From assembly GCA_964528095.1 (NCBI GenBank), contig CAZGSG010000273.1:1-7791 (forward strand): 7,791 nucleotides of DNA. The letters run 5' to 3'. Positions 1-5,453 of the stretch are shown in pieces (the stretch's first letter is position 1; each line of letters starts with the position of its first letter). The translations under genes and the position numbers were made by a program. Below the pieces are notes generated by a model. That model was not told the origin of the DNA and did no database searches. It saw only the letters and a list, made by a program, of their open reading frames with translations. Origin of the DNA: CAZGSG01 sp964528095. GTDB taxonomy: Bacteria > Bacteroidota > Bacteroidia > Chitinophagales > Chitinophagaceae.

Positions 1-876
1 TACAGCGCCGTCTTTTTCAATCGCCTTCGTTACCGAGTTGTACAATTCTTCATAGCGAAGACTATCATACCCGGCAGGCCTGAAAAAAGGAACTCTGTTA
101 TTTTTTTGTTTGGTCAGTGAAACCCGGAAATTATACGCCTGGGTTTTCCGGTCAGCAGAACCAACAGGACCGGGAGGAGTAGGCGAAACCTTTGGTAGCA
201 GTTTTCCATTCTTACCGTATGCGCTTTGACTTCCTGTACCAGGTCGCACCCCAGCCGCAGGCTCGTTGTAGGTAGATTGGGCTTCCCTGCCCACAAAATA
301 AGAAACACCTGAAAAAGCCATCAGGTCTCCTTCATAGCTGGCATCGATAAATATTTTAGCGTTAAAGGAAACACCATTTTCCATATTAATAGTATTGATA
401 ACCGTTCCTTTTTTAACAATCCCGCCCTTTTCTTTGAGCCGATGCTCAGTGAATACTTTGACCTTAGCTTGCTTTAGCATGTCCTGGAAAATGTCTTCCG
501 CGACATGCGGTTCCACATACCAGGCAACAGTATGTCCATAAGGCCGAAGATTATAATAACTACCGGCACGTCTGAAAAACTCATACGCATAACCTCCTAT
601 CACTTCCTTTCTGCCAACATCGGTATGCGACAGGCCTCCTGATACCATTCCTCCAATATGTTTTTTGGGTTCGATCAGCGCGACGGTACTACCATCTCTT
701 GCCGCGCTAACAGCAGCAATGACCCCCGATGCTGTTCCTCCATAAACCACCACATCATATGTCAGGTTATTTCCTTGTTGGGCCAGGGCCTGCTGTTGAA
801 GCAGGGAACAAACCAGGCTCAGGATAAAAAGTTTATATGCAAACGTCTTGCATGCGTTCTTTTTTGGGGCAATCAT
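1..876 (-). CDS. Exported FAD-dependent oxidoreductase (FAD_oxidored-like), 3' end beyond the left edge
   Basis: The first 292 codons are visible and the frame is still open at base 1, so the C-terminal part is missing. Residues 1-32 form a Sec-type signal peptide ending ALA-Q. A dinucleotide-binding fold follows: strand DVVVYGGTASG (41-51), a helix, and the strand TVALIEP whose Glu69 is placed to bind the FAD ribose. HIGGMVSGG (73-81) and FIDASYEGDLMA (176-187) are typical of the FAD_oxidored family (PF12831), which contains secreted flavoproteins of mostly unknown substrate. The usual GxGxxG is GGTASG here, which is normal for this family. Start: the ATG at 876 is the only one that keeps the whole signal peptide, and no Shine-Dalgarno sequence precedes it. 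The gene has its own promoter candidate and lies 286 bp beyond the regulator gene, so it is probably a separate transcript. Substrate unknown; family assignment good. Confidence 0.88.
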   Translation of the reverse strand, partial: MIAPKKNACKTFAYKLFILSLVCSLLQQQALAQQGNNLTYDVVVYGGTASGVIAAVSAARDGSTVALIEPKKHIGGMVSGGLSHTDVGRKEVIGGYAYEFFRRAGSYYNLRPYGHTVAWYVEPHVAEDIFQDMLKQAKVKVFTEHRLKEKGGIVKKGTVINTINMENGVSFNAKIFIDASYEGDLMAFSGVSYFVGREAQSTYNEPAAGVRPGTGSQSAYGKNGKLLPKVSPTPPGPVGSADRKTQAYNFRVSLTKQKNNRVPFFRPAGYDSLRYEELYNSVTKAIEKDGAV

Positions 877-899
877 TGTTCAATATTTTTTGTAACTTA

Positions 900-935
900 A
901 TGTATATACATGTAAAGTTATAATGTTTATACATG
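900..935. promoter_or_regulatory. Two overlapping AT-rich palindromes at the oxidoreductase promoter, possible operator
   Basis: ATGTATATACAT at 900-911 is a perfect 12-bp palindrome. It overlaps a second, wider dyad with arms CATGTA (909-914) and TACATG (930-935). Together they cover the predicted -7 box and start region of the oxidoreductase gene, where a repressor would act. No regulator gene for them is in the window. AT-rich palindromes also arise by chance, so this is a candidate only. Confidence 0.3.
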
Positions 936-943
936 AAAACAAA
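913..943 (-). promoter_or_regulatory. Candidate Bacteroidota-type promoter of the FAD oxidoreductase gene
   Basis: On the minus strand TTTG (940-943) is followed after 19 bp by TAACTTTA (913-920). This fits the Bacteroidota -33 TTTG / -7 TAnnTTTG consensus at the expected spacing, with one mismatch in the last base of the -7 box. It would give an untranslated leader of about 30 nt before the ATG at 876. The surrounding sequence is AT-rich, so a chance match cannot be excluded. Confidence 0.5.
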
Positions 944-1132
944 ATAATAATGCTCTCGCTCCTGCCTTCTTAATGGCCCGTCAGCCTGCCGCCAGTAAAC
1001 AACTATCCCTGCAGTTTACCACCCCAGTCATGGGAACTTTGCCTTTGCATAAATTCAAAACAACAGCGCAAATCAGCCTGTATACCAAGCAACACTGATC
1101 ATACCCAAAATGTAAGCCCATTCCCAGACACC

Positions 1133-1168
1133 ATTTTTGAATTTTTAATTTTGAATTTTGAATTAAAA
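1133..1168 (+). repeat. AT-rich heptamer array overlapping the end of the response regulator gene
   Basis: The stretch reads as 7-bp units GAATTTT / TAATTTT / GAATTTT / GAATTAA after a TTTTT lead. The same kind of array recurs at 3459-3486, 4131-4161, 7147-7162 and 7199-7230. The minus-strand stop codon of the regulator gene (1163-1165) lies inside it. The bases to its left (1118-1132, CCCATTCCCAGACAC) partly resemble the corresponding bases beside the array at 4131, so this may be a solo end of the same element. The rest of the 877-1162 gap, from about 960 to 1117, shows nothing further that I can support. Confidence 0.6.
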
Positions 1169-1861
1169 TACCAGCTTATACCCCAACCCCCTCGCGTTAA
1201 TAATTTTTATTGACGCATCTGAACTCAGGTATCTTCTCATCTTGGATATAAATACATCGAGACTTCTACCAGAGAAATAGTCGGTATTGCCCCATAGCTT
1301 TTGTAATACGGCATTCCTGCTGATGGTCTGGTTGCGGTTTACTAATAACAGGTGCAGGAGATCGGCTTCGCGGGATGTTAGCTGTATGTTTTTGTTCAGT
1401 GACAGGAGTTTGCCTGCCGGGTAGTGAAAAGTGAAATGGCCCATTTCCCAGGTATGAATGGCCTGTGCCGTTTCTAATGGTTGTTGCTCTTTTCTTAAAA
1501 GTGATTTTATTCTTACGATCAGTTCGGCAATACTGAATGGTTTCCTGAGGTAATCATTTCCGCCCAGTTCAAATCCTTTGATCACATCTTCTGTTTGAGA
1601 ACGGGAAGTCAGAAATAATACCGGTGTATAATTATCTGTTTTCCTGATTCCGGTTACCCAGTCAAATCCATTACCATCGGGCAGCATTACATCGGCTATA
1701 ATGATATCCGGCGGATGCTGGCGATAAAATAAGCTGGCTTTGGAAAGGGTAAGGGCATGATTGACCTCAAAACCTTTTGCCTCGAGATTTTCCCGTACAA
1801 TTTCCGCCAGGGCAGCTTCATCTTCTATAAATAAAACTTTTCCAAGACTCATAATGGCCAT
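1163..1861 (-). CDS. OmpR/PhoB-family response regulator transcription factor
   Basis: Cytoplasmic DNA-binding partner of the kinase encoded just upstream. The receiver domain (about 8-122) has the acidic pair Glu13-Asp14, phospho-acceptor Asp57 (IIIADVML), Thr85 in LFLTSR and Lys107 in LRKPF, so all catalytic residues are present. A winged-helix domain (about 138-231) follows, with LTSREADLLHLLL, the recognition-helix region SGRSLDVFISKMRRYL and the final GLGYKL. Length is 232 aa, normal for the family, though the tail stops only two residues after GYKL because an AT-rich repeat supplies the TAA. The frame overlaps the kinase gene by 13 bp if the ATG at 1861 is used. The in-frame ATG at 1852 would instead give a classic 4-bp ATGA overlap with the kinase stop and a 229-aa protein, which is equally likely. 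Translation is probably coupled to the kinase. Signal and target genes unknown. Confidence 0.95.
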   Translation of the reverse strand: MAIMSLGKVLFIEDEAALAEIVRENLEAKGFEVNHALTLSKASLFYRQHPPDIIIADVMLPDGNGFDWVTGIRKTDNYTPVLFLTSRSQTEDVIKGFELGGNDYLRKPFSIAELIVRIKSLLRKEQQPLETAQAIHTWEMGHFTFHYPAGKLLSLNKNIQLTSREADLLHLLLVNRNQTISRNAVLQKLWGNTDYFSGRSLDVFISKMRRYLSSDASIKIINARGLGYKLVF

Positions 1862-3375
1862 GATAAAATTACAGTAGTTCCTTTGCCCTTGCTGCTGCTC
1901 AATACTATTTTCCCATTATGCGCTTTCATGATCTCCTGTACATAGTTCAATCCCAGGCCGTGGCCTTTTACGGAATGATGAGGTTTCGGTTCCCTGTAAA
2001 ACTTTTCAAATACGAATGGCAATGAAGATGCCGCTATTCCTTCACCCTGGTCTGTACATTGTATGCAACAATAAGTATCTTTCTTATAACAATGGATCGT
2101 TATCCGCGCTTCATTCACCGAATACTTTATGGCATTGTCCAGCACATTCACCAATGCCTGGTGAAAAAGCAACTTGTCGGCCACAATCGTTTCCACTCCC
2201 GAGTTATTAGCATAGTCATAATGTACAGGTTGATCAGCGGTTAATACCAGTCCTTCCATTATCACCCGGATATCTTTATCTATTGTTATTGGTTCAGGAT
2301 GTAAAGACAGGCTGTTTTTTTCATATAAAGAAATGTTCAGGATATTATCTACCAGCCTGGTGAGTCGCAGCAGTTCATTCCGCGCATGACCCAGGTAACG
2401 GCCCGTCTTTTCTTTTTCATGGCTAAGGTCCATCTCCTGCAGCGATTCTACCGCTGCCGATACCGTGGCGATCGGTGTTTTTAATTCATGCGTAATATTA
2501 TTGATAAAATCATTTTTAATCAGCGCCAGTCTTTTTTCCCTGAATAAGGCTTTTATAAGCAACCCGATACATAGTGCTACCAATACTACCAGTAGTAATG
2601 AACCTCCTACTATCCATTTCATTTGTGCCAGTACATACCCGATAGGATTGTGGAATACGGCCCTGATATGTCTTTCGTCATAGGTCCACCATTTGTAGGT
2701 AGAAAAAGATTTAGTGATCACCAGTCCCGATTTACCCAATGAACCCGCTGGTTGCAGGTAGTTAAGCGAACTATCGGCCTTACTGGTATAAAAATAAAAC
2801 GGCGTATGGATATTTCTTTTTTCAAGATACAGTTCAAACACGGGGCGAAGACGATTGGTATCAAACCCGTACTGCCTGATCTTGCTCGTCAGGAATTTTC
2901 CCAGGTTTTGCGTGCGATAATACACTACATGATTATCCAGGTCTTCCGTACGCAAGCTATGCGCATAATGAACAGCAATTCTTTTTTTATATGCAGTATC
3001 GTTCATCTTCAATGAATCCGGCAATTCGTTATGACTAAAAGATACAAAATCAGTTCTGTCTTTCGCATTACTGATATCATGAGCGAAATTTTTCCCTGAC
3101 CTGGCCGACTTACTTCGTATATCAAAAACCGATGTGTCCATTAACTGTTCAACCAACAGTTGTTCAATCGTATCACAACGCAGTTCAAATTCTTTTTTCA
3201 CCGCATCTTCAAATGCCAGGTTCACTTCCCGTTCAAAATTAAACAGCGAGACATGGTAATAATTCCTTATCCAGTAAAACTGCAGCACGATAACGCCCGC
3301 GATAGCGACCAAACACGCTACCAACAGTAACCGGATATTTTTTGTCATGTTGCAAATGTAAAAACTAAGTCGCAT
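1849..3375 (-). CDS. Membrane sensor histidine kinase of the two-component operon
   Basis: Inner-membrane sensor that should autophosphorylate on His296 and pass the phosphate to Asp57 of the adjacent regulator. TM helix 1 spans about residues 14-35. An extracytoplasmic domain of about 215 residues follows, without a motif I recognise. TM helix 2 spans 254-278. The HisKA dimerisation helix carries the H-box FINNITHELKTP with His296. The HATPase_c domain has the N-box LVNVLDNAIKYS (Asn410, Asn414), G1 box DQGEGI (442-447), F-box FEKFYR and G2 box GHGLGL (471-476), so it appears fully active. It has no HAMP or PAS domain, a simple layout common in Bacteroidota. Start: the ATG at 3375 has a well-spaced AAGGAG. 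The ATG at 3348 (residue 10) would remove a short non-conserved leader and follows a TACATTTG box. The gene opens the operon and its stop overlaps the regulator. Confidence 0.95.
   Translation of the reverse strand: MRLSFYICNMTKNIRLLLVACLVAIAGVIVLQFYWIRNYYHVSLFNFEREVNLAFEDAVKKEFELRCDTIEQLLVEQLMDTSVFDIRSKSARSGKNFAHDISNAKDRTDFVSFSHNELPDSLKMNDTAYKKRIAVHYAHSLRTEDLDNHVVYYRTQNLGKFLTSKIRQYGFDTNRLRPVFELYLEKRNIHTPFYFYTSKADSSLNYLQPAGSLGKSGLVITKSFSTYKWWTYDERHIRAVFHNPIGYVLAQMKWIVGGSLLLVVLVALCIGLLIKALFREKRLALIKNDFINNITHELKTPIATVSAAVESLQEMDLSHEKEKTGRYLGHARNELLRLTRLVDNILNISLYEKNSLSLHPEPITIDKDIRVIMEGLVLTADQPVHYDYANNSGVETIVADKLLFHQALVNVLDNAIKYSVNEARITIHCYKKDTYCCIQCTDQGEGIAASSLPFVFEKFYREPKPHHSVKGHGLGLNYVQEIMKAHNGKIVLSSSKGKGTTVILSWPL
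3353..3360 (-). promoter_or_regulatory. Perfect -7 box match just before the internal ATG of the kinase gene
   Basis: TACATTTG on the minus strand matches the Bacteroidota -7 consensus TAnnTTTG exactly and ends 4 bp before the ATG at 3348. If active, the transcript would start at or next to that ATG and be leaderless. No TTTG is found at the -33 spacing, so such a promoter would need an activator. The upstream TAAC boxes would then sit at about -41 to -75. An 8-bp match can be chance. Confidence 0.3.
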
Positions 3376-3383
3376 CGCCCCCG

Positions 3384-3389
3384 CTCCTT
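3384..3389 (-). promoter_or_regulatory. Shine-Dalgarno sequence supporting the kinase start at 3375
   Basis: AAGGAG lies 8 nt before the ATG at 3375. This is an ideal SD and spacing, and it is notable because no other start in this window has one. It partly overlaps the first TAAC box, so regulator binding and ribosome loading could share the site. Confidence 0.45.
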
Positions 3390-3427
3390 AACAAACGATA
3401 ACATTCGCTAACCCGGGGATAACATTC
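3388..3427. promoter_or_regulatory. Four phased TAAC direct repeats, candidate response-regulator operator
   Basis: On the plus strand TAAC occurs at 3389, 3399, 3409 and 3420, spaced 10, 10 and 11 bp, one per helical turn. Two of the boxes extend to the identical 10-mer GATAACATTC (3397-3406 and 3418-3427). OmpR/PhoB-family regulators characteristically bind tandem direct repeats at about 10-11 bp spacing. This block lies immediately upstream of the operon encoding such a regulator, so autoregulation is the natural reading. The assignment to this particular regulator is inference. Confidence 0.5.
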
Positions 3428-3458
3428 TGAGAGTGGAAAAGTGTGGAGATTTGAATTC

Positions 3459-3502
3459 AAAATTAAAAATGTAAAATTCAAAAATTGACCCTGTGGTAAG
3501 GG
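3459..3502 (-). repeat. Left inverted end: heptamer array plus GACCCTGTGGTAAGGG
   Basis: Read on the minus strand, the array gives GAATTTT-ACATTTT-TAATTTT-GAATTC, the same 7-bp period as the other arrays. The adjoining GACCCTGTGGTAAGGG (3487-3502) is the inverse of 4113-4127 apart from one inserted base. Confidence 0.55.
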
Positions 3503-3534
3503 AAAGTACTAAGGTTTTACATTTTCGATTCAAT

Positions 3535-3801
3535 ATAGATCAAGTAGTTCCGGAGGTTCGGGGTTCATCGTTCTGTTAATTGAAATGGTATTATTTGTTT
3601 CAATTAACAAAGAGAATATGCTGGATTGTATTATTAGGCTTCGGAGAAGCCGCCTGTTTATAAAAAAGATACCCTGATGCTATCGGACTCCCCAGGAGTC
3701 TTTAACGTTTAACAGGAGGCTCCTCTGGAGCCACGGGCCATCGATTGTTGCCTGCTATAAACAGGATGCTCTTCCGGAGCAATTAACGGAAGTGATTTGT
3801 A
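3535..3801 (+). repeat. Structured repeat unit A
   Basis: First of two units. It opens with a GTTC-rich spacer (3535-3565). The body contains, in order: a perfect 12-bp hairpin (3574-3609); a local hairpin GGCTTC-GGA-GAAGCC (3637-3651); the left arm of a long-range helix (3642-3662); hairpin GACTCC-CCA-GGAGTC (3686-3700); hairpin GGCTCC-TCT-GGAGCC (3718-3732); the right arm (3756-3776, 17 Watson-Crick pairs, one G-U and three mismatches against the left arm); and a hairpin TGCTC/GAGCA (3767-3781). CAATTAAC at 3780-3787 can also pair with GTTAATTG at 3575-3582. The stretch 3561-3691 matches unit B at 126 of 131 bases without gaps. No ORF is conserved. Confidence 0.7.
3574..3609. repeat. Perfect 12-bp stem-loop, copy A
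   Basis: TGTTAATTGAAA (3574-3585) pairs perfectly with TTTCAATTAACA (3598-3609) around a 12-nt loop. The stem-loop is identical in unit B. It lacks a T-tract, so it is not a typical terminator. Confidence 0.75.
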
Positions 3802-4070
3802 GTAGATCGGATAGTTCAGTAGTTAAAAAATTCAGGGTTCATCGTTCTGTTAATTGAAATGGTATTATTTGTTTCAATTAACAAAGAGAATATGCTTGAT
3901 TGTATTATTGGGCTTCGGAGAAGCCGCCTGTTTATAGAAAAGATACCCTGGTGCTATCGGGCTCCGGAGGAGCCTCCTTCATTTTTACAGAAAGCTCCCC
4001 CTGTGTAACAGGTCATATGTTGTGACCAGCTATAAACAGGTGGCTTCTCCGCGGCAAATTATTTGAAGCG
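3802..4070 (+). repeat. Structured repeat unit B
   Basis: Second unit, offset 274 bp from unit A in its body. It keeps the 12-bp hairpin (3848-3883), the GGCTTC-GGA-GAAGCC hairpin (3911-3925) and a hairpin GGCTCC-GGA-GGAGCC (3960-3974). Its long-range helix is nearly perfect: 3916-3937 with 4030-4051, 21 Watson-Crick pairs and one G-U over 22 positions. The interior 3975-4029 is unrelated to unit A but forms its own small stems, CCTGT/ACAGG (4000-4012) and GGTCA/TGACC (4011-4027). The local hairpin at 3911 and the long-range helix use the same bases, so they exclude each other. The element could act as RNA or as a DNA cruciform; its function is unknown. Confidence 0.7.
3848..3883. repeat. Perfect 12-bp stem-loop, copy B
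   Basis: Same stem and same 12-nt loop as at 3574-3609, 274 bp further on, with no base changed. Confidence 0.75.
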
Positions 4071-4110
4071 ATAGATCAAGTAGTTCATTAGTTCAGGAAG
4101 TTCGGCGTTC
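4071..4110 (+). repeat. Third GTTC-rich spacer closing the two-unit array
   Basis: ATAGATCAAGTAGTTC at 4071-4086 is identical to 3535-3550 and closely similar to 3802-3817. Each is followed by a run of GTTC cores spaced about 7-9 bp. The three spacers are 267 and 269 bp apart, so they frame units A and B like the junctions of a tandem array. Confidence 0.55.
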
Positions 4111-4112
4111 AC

Positions 4113-4161
4113 CCCTTACCCAGGGTCTGTTTTTGAATTTTGCATTTTGAATTTTTAATTT
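4113..4161 (+). repeat. Right inverted end: CCCTTACCCAGGGTC plus heptamer array
   Basis: CCCTTACCCAGGGTC (4113-4127) is followed by GAATTTT-GCATTTT-GAATTTT-TAATTT. It is the inverse of the left end at 3459-3502. The array stops 7 bp before the ATG of the TlpA gene, so the repeat supplies most of that gene's upstream region. Confidence 0.6.
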
Positions 4162-4163
4162 AT
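4132..4163 (+). promoter_or_regulatory. Possible promoter of the TlpA gene formed within the repeat end
   Basis: TTTG (4132-4135) is followed after 20 bp by TAATTTAT (4156-4163), a partial match to the TTTG / TAnnTTTG pattern. The start point would fall almost at the ATG at 4169, giving a very short or absent leader. The heptamer array is made of similar words, so matches are expected by chance. Confidence 0.25.
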
Positions 4164-4168
4164 AAAAT

Positions 4169-5392
4169 ATGAAAAAAAGTCTTTGTTTCGTGCTCGTCCT
4201 ACTATTCCTGCAATCTAAAGCCCAGGAACCCGTATTGACACTTGGTAGTCGTTTTCCGGATATTGTTATCCGCAATATCAGCAATGCGCCGGTAAAAGAA
4301 TTTTACCTGAACAAGGCGGTTGATAAAAAATTGCTGATCCTTAATTTCTGGGGTACCTGGTGCAGCCCCTGTATTCCTGAAATGGATTCGCTGGCCAAAC
4401 TGCAGAAAACGAATGCCGGTAAAATACAGGTGATTGCTATCTCCGATGATTCCGAGGAAAGAAAAGGAAAATACCTGCAAAAAAAGCCCTCTTCTATCTG
4501 GCTGGCCACCGATACCAGTTACACGCTTTACAATATGTTCGATCTTGCTTTCGTCGGGCAGAGCGCGATCATCAATTCGGATAAAAAAATCGTGGCCCTG
4601 GTGAGAACAGATTCTATCAATCAGCAAATGATCGATAAACTGTTAAGAGGTGACTCCGTCAAACAGAGTGTAGGCACTAAACAGGCAGCGATCCGGACAG
4701 GCGAAGATCCCTTTGGCGTTGATTCGCTGATGGAACATAGCTTTACTATCCGGGGTTATAAAAAAGGACAGTTCAGTATGAGCAAGCGGTACCTGGATGA
4801 TCCTTACAGGGGTAGAAGAGCCAGTTGGTTCAATGTATCCATCGGTTCATTATACCGTGCCGCGTATGGTATCAAATCTTACCAGAAACAGGAATTCTAT
4901 GATAGTTCTGTCAGCGAAAAGGAAGTACACAGTCACGATATGAAGAACACCGATGCGCTTTATTGCCTTGACCTGCTGGTAAGCCCTGCGCAAAAAGACA
5001 GTCTCTATTTTTTCATGCAGCAATACCTCAATGATTATACACCGGTAAAAGTAAGATTGGAAAAACGAAACATCGAGGTATATGTGTTAAAGAGAATACC
5101 TTCTACAATGGCCTCCTTGAAACCATCTGTATCCGAAAAATCATCCTATAGTTTTAGCGGCAGGGGATATGATGGAACAAAAGTATCCCTGGCAAATTTC
5201 GCTGGCGACTACCTGACAAACGAACTGGGCTTTCCGGTGGTAGACGAAAACGGATTACCTGGTTTTTATGATATAAAAACAACGGTTGAATTAAGAAATA
5301 CAGAAAATATAAAAAAATCGATAGAAGCATTAGGGTTGATGGTGGAAAAAGCAGTGCGGGAAGTGGATGTAATTATCTATTATAAACGATAG
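4169..5392 (+). CDS. Secreted TlpA-type thioredoxin-fold protein with DUF3738-like C-terminal domain
   Basis: A signal peptide (1-18, ending KAQ) directs it to the periplasm or envelope. Residues about 22-160 form a TlpA/redoxin fold: GSRFPDIVIRN, then LLILNFWGTWCSPCIPEMD with the redox motif Cys65-x-x-Cys68, then IQVIAISDD. The position where TlpA proteins carry the conserved cis-proline appears to be Gly130 (FVGQSAIIN), which is odd for a thiol oxidoreductase. The rest (about 185-407) resembles the DUF3738/TIGR03435 domain, clearest at its end: VSLANFAGDYLTNELGFPVVD, GLPGFYDI and the final EALGL...VDVIIYY. Such fusions are common in Bacteroidota but their role is not established. It stands alone on the plus strand, divergent from the kinase operon and convergent with the WG genes. 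The start is fixed by the signal peptide; there is no SD. Confidence 0.85.
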   Translation: MKKSLCFVLVLLFLQSKAQEPVLTLGSRFPDIVIRNISNAPVKEFYLNKAVDKKLLILNFWGTWCSPCIPEMDSLAKLQKTNAGKIQVIAISDDSEERKGKYLQKKPSSIWLATDTSYTLYNMFDLAFVGQSAIINSDKKIVALVRTDSINQQMIDKLLRGDSVKQSVGTKQAAIRTGEDPFGVDSLMEHSFTIRGYKKGQFSMSKRYLDDPYRGRRASWFNVSIGSLYRAAYGIKSYQKQEFYDSSVSEKEVHSHDMKNTDALYCLDLLVSPAQKDSLYFFMQQYLNDYTPVKVRLEKRNIEVYVLKRIPSTMASLKPSVSEKSSYSFSGRGYDGTKVSLANFAGDYLTNELGFPVVDENGLPGFYDIKTTVELRNTENIKKSIEALGLMVEKAVREVDVIIYYKR

Positions 5393-5415
5393 AAAGAGAA
5401 TTTTTTTCTTATTAA

Positions 5416-5453
5416 AATTTGCCTCTTCTCAGGGAAGAGGCAAATTCTTTTTA
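5416..5453. terminator. Strong intrinsic terminator shared by the convergent TlpA and WG genes
   Basis: Arms AATTTGCCTCTTC (5416-5428) and GAAGAGGCAAATT (5434-5446) form a perfect 13-bp stem with a 5-nt loop. On the plus strand CTTTTT follows, ending TlpA transcription 24 bp after its stop. On the minus strand the tail reads TTAATAAG, so termination there is weaker but possible. The right arm doubles as the last codons of the WG gene, and its stop codon (5429-5431) starts in the loop. Confidence 0.85.

Larger units (their letters stand above)
3459..4161. repeat. Compound repetitive element with long imperfect inverted ends
   Basis: This fills most of the 793-bp gap between the divergent kinase and TlpA genes and holds no credible coding sequence. 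Left end (3459-3502): an AT heptamer array followed by GACCCTGTGGTAAGGG. Right end (4113-4161): the reverse complement, CCCTTACCCAGGGTC followed by a heptamer array. The GC-rich arms match except for one base missing on the right. Between them lie two roughly 270-bp structured units and three short GTTC-rich spacers. It resembles a non-autonomous (MITE-like) mobile repeat or a nest of repeats inserted into one another. No transposase and no target-site duplication could be identified, so mobility is inference. Confidence 0.55.

Noticed and set aside
995..1019. Inverted GTAAAC / GTTTAC as a terminator after the response regulator gene
   Set aside because: The arms are only 6 bp, separated by 13 bp, and no T-tract follows on either strand.
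3574..3883. Possible CRISPR repeats, because the ATTGAAA / TTTCAAT words resemble common repeat ends
   Set aside because: Only two copies exist, 274 bp apart, embedded in a longer shared sequence and with no regular spacers or cas genes. They are the arms of a hairpin.
3535..4070. A retron-like or group II intron-like RNA, because of the long inverted arms
   Set aside because: No reverse transcriptase or maturase gene is nearby, and no branch-point or domain V-like hairpin could be recognised.
3376..4168. A small protein gene hidden in the long non-coding gap
   Set aside because: No frame between the repeats gives a plausible start with a sustained open reading frame, and the changes between units A and B show no codon periodicity.
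4202..4627. A 141-codon minus-strand ORF inside the TlpA gene
   Set aside because: It lies opposite a well-supported coding sequence, has no signal or recognisable domain, and its codon pattern reads as a shadow.
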